From the NCBI RefSeq assembly GCF_041102575.1, contig NZ_JBGCUE010000001.1:363337-427336 (forward strand): DNA of 64,000 bases, given 5' to 3'. Under the pieces are notes generated by a model. It had not been told where the DNA came from, ran no database searches, and worked only from the letters and a program-made list of their open reading frames with translations. Below are positions 6,668 through 14,011 of the stretch, one piece after another. The position numbers and the translations under genes are program-made. Position 1 is the first letter of the stretch. Every line of letters starts with the position of its first letter. This stretch comes from Tenuifilum sp. 4138str (lineage in GTDB: Bacteria > Bacteroidota > Bacteroidia > Bacteroidales > Tenuifilaceae).

Positions 6668-7365
6668 TGTAGTAGTTCTTTTAGGTTAATCTTGTTCTCG
6701 TAGTATGCTTTACCAACAATAGCTCCATTTATGGCCATTTTTTTAAGGTTAATAACATCAGCTACAGAGCTAACTCCTCCGCTAGCCCAAATTGTTACAT
6801 CGGGGAATTTCTGTCGTAAATCTTCGTAAAGGCTAAAAGCGGGTGCGGTTAATGTACCATCGCGGCTTATGTCAGTAATAGTGAAATGTTCAATTCTCAT
6901 ACTTAATAGGCGATTTAAAAGCTCGTCAACTCTGACCCTTGTTTGATTTTGCCACCCATTAGTTTTAACCATTAAGTGCTCACAATCCACTGCGGCTATA
7001 ACTTTCTGGGTTGGTATATCGTTCATAAACGATTCATTGGCCTGTAAAAGCATTGAACCGAGGTTAACCTTCCATGCCCCAGCGCTGATAGCAAGGTTTA
7101 CTGAGTTTAAGTCGCGGAGTCCCCCTCCAAAATCGACTTTTAGGGAGGTGGATTTTACAATTTGTTCCAGAACCCTAAGGTTCTTGGGAGCGCCCTCTTT
7201 TGCACCGTCAAGGTCGATAAGGTGTAGGTGTTCCAATCCCATATCGGCAAATACTTTGGCTTGGTCAACGGGATTTAAATCATACTCCTTAACTTTTAAA
7301 AAGTCGCCCTGGAATAGCCTAACGCATTTCCCATCAATTATATCGATTGCTGGCACTACTAACAT
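6649..7365 (-). CDS. hisA: Phosphoribosylformimino-AICAR ribotide isomerase
   Basis: This 238-residue TIM-barrel isomerase converts ProFAR to PRFAR, the substrate of HisHF. The N-terminus MLVVPAIDIIDGKCVRLFQG holds the catalytic base Asp in AIDI. Phosphate loops are KVDFGGGLRDL and IWASGGVSSVADV, and the acid Asp is in ITDISRDGTLTAP. It overlaps hisH by 7 nt and hisF by 19 nt, so the genes are tightly packed. It has the half-barrel duplication shared with HisF and is of standard length, with nothing missing. Confidence 0.97.
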   Translation of the reverse strand: MLVVPAIDIIDGKCVRLFQGDFLKVKEYDLNPVDQAKVFADMGLEHLHLIDLDGAKEGAPKNLRVLEQIVKSTSLKVDFGGGLRDLNSVNLAISAGAWKVNLGSMLLQANESFMNDIPTQKVIAAVDCEHLMVKTNGWQNQTRVRVDELLNRLLSMRIEHFTITDISRDGTLTAPAFSLYEDLRQKFPDVTIWASGGVSSVADVINLKKMAINGAIVGKAYYENKINLKELLQCLQNE

Positions 7366-7955
7366 AGCTCTATAAAGTTTTTAAGTACTTGTAATCCTAC
7401 TTTTCCGCTTTTTTCGGGGTGAAATTGAACTCCCCAAAAATTTTTATGCTGAACTGCTGCAGTAAATTCAATGCCATAGTTACAAGTGGCAATCGTGTAC
7501 TGGTTTTTAGAAACATAGTAGCTGTGAACAAAGTAGAACCATTCCTCTTGGGGCAATCCACTGAATAACGGATTGCTGCTTAGCGTTACTTTGTTCCAAC
7601 CCATTTGGGGTATTTTAAGCGATAAATTAAACTTAACAGTATTAAAGCTGCATAACCTCAGGCAAGTGGCATCACCCTCCTCGCTCTTCTCCCCAAGGAG
7701 TTGCATACCCAGGCAAATGCCAAGCAACGGAATAGTGGCTTCCTGTAAAGCGGCATCAAGCCCAGTTTCCTTTAACTGTTCCATTGCTCTTTTGGCATGT
7801 CCAACCCCGGGAATAATTAGCTTGTCAGCTTTGCTGATATCCAGTGGCGTGACAATTGGAATATTTTTCACACCTAAGCGGTCCAGAGCATTCATTACCG
7901 AAGCCTGATTGCCGGCTCCGTATTGAATTATACCTATGGTAATATTCATTTTCAT
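7359..7955 (-). CDS. hisH: Imidazole glycerol phosphate synthase, glutamine amidotransferase subunit
   Basis: This 198-residue class I glutamine amidotransferase supplies ammonia to HisF. The nucleophile elbow is GICLGMQLLGE with the catalytic Cys, and the His and Glu of the triad are in GVQFHPEKSG. The N-terminus IGIIQYGAGNQASVMNALDRLG and GVGHAKRAMEQL are typical, the oxyanion-side PGVG motif being present. I used the ATG at 7955, and a second ATG at 7949 is possible. It begins 2 nt after hisB and overlaps hisA by 7 nt. Confidence 0.96.
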   Translation of the reverse strand: MKMNITIGIIQYGAGNQASVMNALDRLGVKNIPIVTPLDISKADKLIIPGVGHAKRAMEQLKETGLDAALQEATIPLLGICLGMQLLGEKSEEGDATCLRLCSFNTVKFNLSLKIPQMGWNKVTLSSNPLFSGLPQEEWFYFVHSYYVSKNQYTIATCNYGIEFTAAVQHKNFWGVQFHPEKSGKVGLQVLKNFIELC

Positions 7956-7957
7956 AG

Positions 7958-9040
7958 TTAAATAATACCTTTTGTGCTGGGAATACTATTACCATCCTTT
8001 TTAATTGCCATTCCAAGGCTCCGTGCAAATGCCTTAAAAATTGCTTCCACCTTATGGTGGTCGTTTTCGCCATCAAAATCAATATGCAATGTTACTTGGG
8101 CGGAGTAGGCAAGCGAATGGAAAAAGTGCTTAACCATTTCGGTTGGCATTTGTCCAACGAATTCGCGAGAAAAACTGCCCTTGAATACCAAGTATGGCCT
8201 ACCGCCAAAATCAAGCAACACCATTGCTCTGCTTTCGTCCATGGGTAAGGCAAATCCGTATCGCGAAATACCAGCCTTATCGCCTAGAGCCTTTCGTAAC
8301 GCCTCGCCAAGAGCAATGCCCACATCCTCAATGGTGTGGTGCTCGTCTACCCGTAAATCGCCATGGCATACAATGTCAATATCTATTCCTGAGTGCTTGA
8401 CGAACTGCTCAAGCATGTGGTCAAAGAATCCAATGCCTGTATTTACCTTTGCATGGCCTGTTCCATCAAGGTTAATGTTTACAGCGATGTCAGTTTCGTT
8501 GGTTTTACGTGAAATTGCAGCAAGCCTTTTAGGCTTTACTAGGTTATAAACTTCTTCCCAGTTCAAAGCAGTAAAACTACCTGGTATGGTTGCATGAGTT
8601 CCAAGGCGAATTGCTTGGCATCCAATGTTTCTGGCAAATAACTCATCGGTTTCCCTATCGCCAATAACAATGGAGTTGGCAATGTCAAAATCTGCATTTA
8701 GAAGATGTTTAACCAAGCCAATGCCAGGTTTGCGTGTGGGTAAATTCTCGTCAGGGAAGGAACGGTCAATAAGTATCTCATCGAACTGAATACCCTCTGC
8801 TTTAAGTGCTCTAAGCATTACCTGGTGTGGGCCTAAAAAACTATCCTCAGGGAAACTGGACGTTCCAAGACCATCCTGATTGGTTACCATTACCAGGTAA
8901 TAGTCAAATTCCTTGCATATTCGTCCTAGCCATGAAAAAACTCCAGGCATAAAGTCCAGCTTTTCAAAGCTGTCAATTTGGTAATCTGTAGGCTCCTTTA
9001 TTAAGGTGCCATCGCGATCGATAAAAAGTATTGGTTTCAT
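7958..9040 (-). CDS. hisB: Bifunctional histidinol-phosphatase / imidazole glycerol phosphate dehydratase
   Basis: The protein of 360 residues is the two-domain fusion also known from Escherichia coli. Residues 1-165 form a HAD phosphatase with FIDRDGTLIKEP (nucleophile Asp), TNQDGLG, the four-Cys-type region replaced by a short FPDENLPTRKPG loop, and IVIGDRETDE. Residues 170-360 form the dehydratase with GFFDHMLEQFVKHSG, DEHHTIEDVGIALG and FFHSLAYSAQVTLHI, whose histidines bind manganese. The HAD half releases histidinol from its phosphate and the dehydratase makes imidazole acetol phosphate. The start overlaps the hisC stop as ATGA. The zinc-loop cysteines of the E. coli phosphatase are not obvious here (the loop shows none), which is worth noting. 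Confidence 0.95.
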   Translation of the reverse strand: MKPILFIDRDGTLIKEPTDYQIDSFEKLDFMPGVFSWLGRICKEFDYYLVMVTNQDGLGTSSFPEDSFLGPHQVMLRALKAEGIQFDEILIDRSFPDENLPTRKPGIGLVKHLLNADFDIANSIVIGDRETDELFARNIGCQAIRLGTHATIPGSFTALNWEEVYNLVKPKRLAAISRKTNETDIAVNINLDGTGHAKVNTGIGFFDHMLEQFVKHSGIDIDIVCHGDLRVDEHHTIEDVGIALGEALRKALGDKAGISRYGFALPMDESRAMVLLDFGGRPYLVFKGSFSREFVGQMPTEMVKHFFHSLAYSAQVTLHIDFDGENDHHKVEAIFKAFARSLGMAIKKDGNSIPSTKGII

Positions 9041-10098
9041 GGCCTGTACGTGTTAAGGATCTGAATTAACTTGCTATTTTCATAGGGTTTACCCACTGTA
9101 ATACGTAAACAGTTATTGCACAATGGTTCATGGGTGCGGTTTCGTACCACTATTCCATTGTTCAGCAAATAATTATATACGGAGTTAGCATCGGTGGTCT
9201 TTACCAGCAAAAAGTTTGAATCCGAAGGATAAACCATTTTAACACACGACAATTGTTGAAGTCTTAATCTTAAAAGTTCCCTTTCGCTAACTATCTGACT
9301 TATCAACGATTTTGTGTTTGAATATTGCTCTATGGCTCTAGATAGAACTGAAAGAGAGGGTACACCAATGTTGTATGGGAACTTAACCTTGTTAAGTGTG
9401 GCAATTATTTTGGGGTTTGCAAAAGCAATCCCAATTCGAGCTCCTGCCATAGCCCAGGCCTTTGAAAAGGTTTGCAAAACAACTAGGTTTGGGTATCGGT
9501 TTAAGAGGCTAAGAGAAGTTTTTTCAGGGCAGAAATCGATATAGGCTTCATCAACCACAACTATTCCCCTAAATTTTGATAGAATTTGCTCAATTGTTCC
9601 AATCGGTTGAGCATTGCCTGTGGGATTGTTCGGACTACATATGAATACAACTTTAGTGCTAGGTGATATACCATTAAAGAATTGTTGGAGGTTGATACTA
9701 AAATCGTTGTTCAGAATAAATTCTTTGACCTGCACGTTGTTTACATCAGCGCAAACCGAGTAAATCCCATAGGTTGGTGAAAATATTGCAATGCTATCGG
9801 TTAATGGTTCACAAAAGCAACGTATTAATAGGTCAACCGCTTCATCGCTACCATTGCCCAGAAAAATTTGCTCAGGTGAAATTCCCTTGATTTTTGCTAT
9901 TTTCAGTTTTGCTTCACGCTGCAGTGGGTCGGGGTAGCGGTTTACAGTCAAATCGTCGTTCCAAAGGTTGTAAGGGTTTTCGTTAGCATCGAGCAAAATA
10001 GCATTGCCTCCAGTAAACTCATTTCGCGCCGATGAGTAAGGTTTTAGCCTCATAATATTTGGGCGAACCAGTTCTAATGTCTCACTTAGTGTCATCAT
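9037..10098 (-). CDS. hisC: Histidinol-phosphate aminotransferase
   Basis: This 353-residue fold-type I PLP enzyme transaminates imidazole acetol phosphate with glutamate. The PLP lysine is in VLQTFSKAWAMAGARIG, the substrate-site LDANENPYN lies near the N-terminus, FICSPNNPTGN and VVVDEAYIDF carry the cofactor Asn and Asp, and the C-terminal RITVGKPYEN holds the carboxylate-binding Arg. Two ATG codons begin the gene (10098 and 10095). It starts 4 nt after hisD and overlaps hisB by 4 nt. The length is typical. Confidence 0.96.
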   Translation of the reverse strand: MMTLSETLELVRPNIMRLKPYSSARNEFTGGNAILLDANENPYNLWNDDLTVNRYPDPLQREAKLKIAKIKGISPEQIFLGNGSDEAVDLLIRCFCEPLTDSIAIFSPTYGIYSVCADVNNVQVKEFILNNDFSINLQQFFNGISPSTKVVFICSPNNPTGNAQPIGTIEQILSKFRGIVVVDEAYIDFCPEKTSLSLLNRYPNLVVLQTFSKAWAMAGARIGIAFANPKIIATLNKVKFPYNIGVPSLSVLSRAIEQYSNTKSLISQIVSERELLRLRLQQLSCVKMVYPSDSNFLLVKTTDANSVYNYLLNNGIVVRNRTHEPLCNNCLRITVGKPYENSKLIQILNTYRP

Positions 10099-10102
10099 GG
10101 TG

Positions 10103-11380
10103 TTAACTTTGATTACTTAGTTTTTCCATTCTTAGCTTCACTGCATTGGCGTGGGCTGTCAATCGTTCAGCGTTGGCTAACTCAACTATGCAATTACCAA
10201 GTTCCTGAATCCCTTCAGGGGTAATTGACTGGTAAGTAATGGTTTTTGTGAACGAAAGCAGGTTTACGCCACCCCAACTCCTTGCAAATCCGCTTGTAGG
10301 AAGTGTATGATTGGTTCCACTTGCGTAATCGCCTGCCGATTCGGGTGTGTAATTCCCCATGAAAACCGAACCCGCATTCTTTATCATTGTCTCATATTTT
10401 TCAGGACTTGCAACTGCAAGTATCAGGTGTTCCGGGGCATAGGTGTTGCTTATTTCAATTGCTCGTTCAACTGTTTCCACCTTAATGGCATAGCTGTTTT
10501 CAAGCGCTTTTAGCGCTATGTTCATTCTAGGTAGATTTTTAACCTGTTTGTTAATCTCATCTAAAGTTTCGTTAATGATTGAGTTGCAGTTGCTTATTAG
10601 CACAACCTGGCTATCGGCCCCATGTTCTGCTTGCGATAGGAGGTCGGCAGCAACAAATTGTGGAATGGCGCTTTCGTCGGCTATTACAAGTAACTCCGAT
10701 GGCCCGGCAGGTATATCAATAGGAATTCCCATGGCAGAAACCTGCATTTTTGCTTCGGTTACATAGTTATTCCCTGGCCCAAAAATTTTATCAACCCTGG
10801 GAATGGTTTCCGTTCCAAATGCCATGGCAGCAATGGCTTGTGCACCACCAACCGTGAATACCTTTGCTCCAACTAAGCTGCAAGCATAAAGAATTATTGG
10901 GTTTACTGGCGGAGGAGTGCAAACAATAAGCTCTTTGCATCCGGCTACCTTTGCAGGGACGCCAAGCATAAGCACTGTCGATATTAGTGGGGCTGTTCCA
11001 CCCGGAACATACAGCCCTACGCGTTCCAGGAGTCGGTAAACAAGTTTGCAACTTACACCAGGCATAGTAGCCACTTCAACGTCGCTTACTTTTTGGGCTG
11101 AGTGAAACCTTTCAATGTTCCTTGCGGCTATTTCAATTGCAGCTTTAAGATTTTCCCCAACCTGATTTTGACTACTAGCGATGGTTTGTTCATCAACCTC
11201 AAACCTATCGATATCGATACCATCAAACTTTTTGGTTAGCAACCGTAGGGCAGAATCGCCCTGAACCCTGACCTTTTCAATAATTTCCTGAACAGAAACT
11301 CTTATCTCAGGGTTATACTCAACCGGTCGCTTAAGTAGCTCGGAGTAGTTAATGTTGGTTTTATCAGTAATTGTAACCAT
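10103..11380 (-). CDS. hisD: Histidinol dehydrogenase
   Basis: This 425-residue zinc enzyme oxidises histidinol to histidine in two NAD-dependent steps. Typical blocks are GLYVPGGTAPLISTVLML, the NAD loop VGGAQAIAAMAFGTETIPRV, DKIFGPGNNYVTEAK, PAGPSELLVIAD, the zinc and catalytic region LLSQAEHGADSQVVLIS, and APEHLIL. Near the C-terminus MGNYTPESAGDYASGTNHTL is also canonical. The gene begins 11 nt after hisG and ends 4 nt before hisC. The length is standard. Confidence 0.97.
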   Translation of the reverse strand: MVTITDKTNINYSELLKRPVEYNPEIRVSVQEIIEKVRVQGDSALRLLTKKFDGIDIDRFEVDEQTIASSQNQVGENLKAAIEIAARNIERFHSAQKVSDVEVATMPGVSCKLVYRLLERVGLYVPGGTAPLISTVLMLGVPAKVAGCKELIVCTPPPVNPIILYACSLVGAKVFTVGGAQAIAAMAFGTETIPRVDKIFGPGNNYVTEAKMQVSAMGIPIDIPAGPSELLVIADESAIPQFVAADLLSQAEHGADSQVVLISNCNSIINETLDEINKQVKNLPRMNIALKALENSYAIKVETVERAIEISNTYAPEHLILAVASPEKYETMIKNAGSVFMGNYTPESAGDYASGTNHTLPTSGFARSWGGVNLLSFTKTITYQSITPEGIQELGNCIVELANAERLTAHANAVKLRMEKLSNQS

Positions 11381-11391
11381 AGCTTTAGCTT

Positions 11392-12252
11392 TTAAATAAC
11401 CATTTTTTCTATAGGCACTACAAGTATTCCCTCGGCACCAGCATCTTTCAGCCTACCAATAACTTCCCAAAAATCATCCTCGTTGACTACCGAGTGAAGT
11501 GAGCACCACCCCTCGATAGCCAATGGTAAAACGGTTGGGCTTTTCATCCCAGGTATCAGGCTAATGATTTGGTTCAGCTTATCCTTTGGAGCATTTAGTA
11601 GTATGTACTTGTTGCGCTGTGCTTTACGAACAGCCTCAATCCGGAACTCAAGCTTTTTAAGGAGTTCGCTCTTTTGCTCATCTAAGTTCTTATTGGCAAC
11701 AAGAACAGCCTCGCTTTTCATTATAACATCAACCTCTTTGAGGTTGTTGCTAAGCAATGTTCCTCCGCTACTTACAATTTCGAAAATGGCATCGGCCATA
11801 CCAATTCCAGGCGTTATTTCTACTGAACCGCTAATGGTGTGAATATCAGCATCGATTGCGTTTTGGTTCAGGAATTTTTTAAGGATTTCAGGATACGATG
11901 TTGCTATCCGCTTTCCCGATAGCCATTGCCTGCCACTATAGTTTACATCGCGGGGAACAGCAATGGAAAGCCGGCATCTGGAAAAGCCCAGTTCACGGAT
12001 AACCTCGATATCTTTCCCTTTCTCAAGAACCTCGTTGTATCCAAGAATGCCTATATCGGCAACCCCATCGGCAACGTATTGCGGAATATCGTCATCCCTG
12101 AGCAGTAGTACTTCCATTGGGAAACCCTCAGCCAACGCTTTAAGATGATTGTTTCCGTTTGAAATTTTTATTCCGCATCGGTTCAGTAACTCAATGGTTC
12201 CTTCGTTTAATCGGCCGCTTTTTTGGATGGCCAGGGTAATTTTTGTGTTCAT
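11392..12252 (-). CDS. hisG: ATP phosphoribosyltransferase, long form
   Basis: The 286-residue protein is the first, feedback-regulated enzyme of histidine synthesis and joins ATP to PRPP. Its length and the C-terminal ACT-like domain (from about residue 215, with LIPGMKSPTVLPLAIEGW and AGAEGILVVPIEKM) mark it as the long, hexameric form that needs no HisZ. The PRPP-binding loop is GSVEITPGIGMADAIFEIVSSGGT. It is the first structural gene of the operon and starts 34 nt after the attenuator hairpin. The C-terminal domain gives histidine feedback control, in addition to the attenuation upstream. Confidence 0.97.
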   Translation of the reverse strand: MNTKITLAIQKSGRLNEGTIELLNRCGIKISNGNNHLKALAEGFPMEVLLLRDDDIPQYVADGVADIGILGYNEVLEKGKDIEVIRELGFSRCRLSIAVPRDVNYSGRQWLSGKRIATSYPEILKKFLNQNAIDADIHTISGSVEITPGIGMADAIFEIVSSGGTLLSNNLKEVDVIMKSEAVLVANKNLDEQKSELLKKLEFRIEAVRKAQRNKYILLNAPKDKLNQIISLIPGMKSPTVLPLAIEGWCSLHSVVNEDDFWEVIGRLKDAGAEGILVVPIEKMVI

Positions 12253-12285
12253 ATCAACTTGTTTTGGTGATTTACTAAAAGCAGA

Positions 12286-12375
12286 AAGGGTCTGCCTTTT
12301 GAATGGCAGACCCTTGAATAAGGTAGTCTCTTTATCGATTTACTATTGGTTATACCAAATGCTCATCTGCCATTC
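12286..12375 (-). promoter_or_regulatory. Histidine attenuator: terminator hairpin with competing antiterminator
   Basis: On the minus strand, arms of 11 bp (12305-12315 and 12286-12296, GGGTCTGCC core) form a terminator between the leader peptide and hisG. The following bases TCTGCTTTTAG make only a modest U-tract. The leader segment 12366-12375 (GAATGGCAGA) is perfectly complementary over 10 bp to 12301-12310, the loop and 5' arm of that hairpin, so it can act as antiterminator. It lies 7 nt after the last His codon and would be covered by a ribosome at the leader stop (12350), freeing the terminator. A ribosome stalled on the His codons would leave it exposed. Confidence 0.88.
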
Positions 12376-12430
12376 GCCAGAAGTGTGAATGGTGATGATG
12401 ATGAAGAGTGGTATAACTAGTAGCTATCAT
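12350..12430 (-). CDS. hisL: Histidine operon leader peptide
   Basis: This 26-codon ORF begins MIATSYTTL, has five consecutive His codons (12389-12403), then Ser-His, and ends MADEHLV. Seven of its first 16 residues after Met-9 positions are concentrated in this His-rich centre, which is the hallmark of a his leader. It starts about 13 nt after the predicted transcription start and is followed by the attenuator hairpin and hisG. It acts in cis by ribosome position and the peptide itself probably has no function. It is too short for ordinary gene finders. Confidence 0.92.
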   Translation of the reverse strand: MIATSYTTLHHHHHSHFWRMADEHLV

Positions 12431-12448
12431 TTGCGGTTTGTTGTTCTG

Positions 12449-12479
12449 CAAATAAAAGTAACTTTTATTAAAAATCCAA
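12449..12479 (-). promoter_or_regulatory. Predicted his operon promoter (Bacteroidota type)
   Basis: On the minus strand, TTG (12479-12477), a 20-nt spacer and TTTATTTG (12456-12449) resemble the Bacteroidota -33/-7 consensus TTG and TAnnTTTG, with one mismatch in the -7 element. Transcription would start near 12443, just before the leader ATG at 12430. The trp leader has the same spacing. Confidence 0.55.
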
Positions 12480-12539
12480 ATCAGCATGGAAAAATTAATG
12501 AAACACAATCGGAATGTAACTTGTAGATAAAATGCGATT

Positions 12540-13625
12540 CAATGTTGTTTAGTTAAGGTTTTTTGTCATGTTGCGCACAAGCGAAACATCACGCTGTTGT
12601 GCTGAGTCCCGATTTATCGGGATAGACTTCGCCGAAGTATCTCATTGCTGATTTTTTTCAATCCTTTGAAGAGATCCCTCGACTTTGCTCGGGATTACAA
12701 AAACCCTATCTTCCTTTCTGCTCACTTGTCATGCTGAGCTAGCCGAAGCATCGCTTTACCTTAAACCCTTTAATTCTTGTTGTTTTTTTGGAAACCGCTC
12801 TTTGCAGTGCTTTTCTGTTGCGATGCAACGCTTTCCCATTGCTCTTTGGAAAATGTAATGCGTGCATCGCTATGCATGTGGGAATAATCATGGTGTTACA
12901 AATATTACGCCCCTACGGGGCTGGAAGCGTTGTTAGTTGTTCGTTGCTTGTTGGTTCATGAAATTGACCTCACCCCCGCCCTTCTCCTGACAGGAGAGGG
13001 GTGAAGCAATTAGGAAACCTTATTGCAGGGCTAAAGTCTCCCCTCTCAGGGGAGATATAGAGGGGTCTTCTATGTTGAATGTGGGAAACAACCTCACCCC
13101 CAGCCCTATTCCCTGAGAAGGAATGGAGCGGAAGAAGCAAGAAGAGGCATAAAAGCCTGACCCGGCAATGGGTCGGGGGTGGAACGTGGCGATGGGTCTA
13201 GAAAGCGATACCACATGAGTCACGCCACAGGCGTGGCGAATAGTATCGCGTGGCAGTTCCACCCGCGGGGTACCCATCGGGTCGGGCTTTTCAGCCTTGA
13301 TTTTCTTTGGTTCTTTCTTGTATCAAGACAAGAAAGAACGTTTAAATAGCTCTTTGTAATGCTTTCCCTTTGCGATGCAACACTTCAGTGTTGCTCTTTG
13401 GAAAAGGTGTTGCGTGCATCGCCTTACATATGGGAGTATTCATAGGGTTACAAATATTACTCCCCTACGGGGCTGGAAGCGGTGTTCGCTGTTCGTGAAA
13501 CTATTGTCGTGTTGAGCGTAAGCGAAACATCTCATGGGGTCGATTAGAGATTCTTCGCTCCCCGCTAGGGCGGGACAGGCCGCGCAGGATGACAGGCATG
13601 TATATTTTTGTAAACTAAACGACAT
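12540..13625. repeat. Stack of dispersed non-coding repeats (copy I)
   Basis: There is no gene between the his promoter and the cobalamin riboswitch. The stretch carries four kinds of short repeat, all recurring at 48037-48965 in similar order. They are a gtcatgttgcgc...gaagtatctc element (about 12566-12650), a tgcgatgcaacg...acgcccctacggggctggaagcg element twice (12788-12934 and 13346-13497), a cctctcctga-type GA/CT palindrome with ctcccctctcaggggagat (12966-13070), and a 141-nt nested hairpin (13151-13291). A variant of the first element follows at 13505-13600. Their conservation at the DNA level, with open frames broken between copies, argues for structured mobile or interspersed repeats, not coding sequence. 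Confidence 0.75.
13151..13291. repeat. 141-nt nested long-hairpin element, copy I
   Basis: Concentric inverted arms are visible: 13151-13164 with 13278-13291 (14 bp, one G-T), GGGTGGAAC 13177-13185 with GTTCCACCC 13256-13264, GCGATAC 13205-13211 with GTATCGC 13243-13249, and ACGCC 13222-13226 with GGCGT 13230-13234. The second copy at 48618-48758 has exactly the same length. The fold would work as RNA on either strand. A ctttcttgtatcaagacaagaaag palindrome follows just downstream in both copies. Confidence 0.75.
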
Positions 13626-13734
13626 TGAAATGTGATACTAAATCGCTATGCTTTATGCCGTGTTAACATTCTGTTCAAAAACATAACCCTGAGCTGTTGC
13701 ATAGTTCATATAAACGGAGTAATATTGCAGTGTT

Positions 13735-13893
13735 ATTGGTGCCTAGTGAGGCTTAAAAGGGAACCCGGTGTAAATCCGGGGCTGTCCCCGCAGCTGTAAG
13801 CTCATTCAAAGGCCTTTTACTCCCCTGCCACTGTAATGTAATTGCATTATGGGAAGGCTGTAAAAGGTTGAGCAAGCCAGAAGACCTGCCAAT
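13735..13893 (+). promoter_or_regulatory. Cobalamin riboswitch
   Basis: Conserved riboswitch blocks occur in order: AAAAGGGAACCCGGTGTAAA, TCCGGGGCTGTCCCCGC, AGCTGTAAGC, GCCACTG, GGGAAGGC and the B12 box AAGCCAGAAGACCTGCC (13874-13890). P1 can be drawn between ATTGG (13735-13739) and CCAAT (13889-13893). A weak hairpin ATAGAAC...GTTCTAT followed by TTTTC (13930-13961) may be the expression platform. It sits 118 nt before btuB, so adenosylcobalamin or methylcobalamin should shut off the transport operon. Confidence 0.95.
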
Positions 13894-14011
13894 TTGCTTT
13901 TTTCGTAGCTTTCGGGTGAAAAGCGAAGGATAGAACACAAACTTTTTTCTGTTCTATTTTCACTAAGTCCGAGCGCTGCGAATGATTAAAAACTGTTAAT
14001 CATTTGTAGCA

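Noticed and set aside
13020..13277. Minus-strand frame over the long-hairpin repeat, and similar frames at 48489-48683 and 48646-48855
   Set aside because: They lie in palindromic repeats, differ in extent between the two copies and have no protein-like pattern.
13930..13961. Definite intrinsic terminator of the cobalamin riboswitch
   Set aside because: The hairpin is short with a large loop and a short T-run. I mention it only as a possible expression platform.
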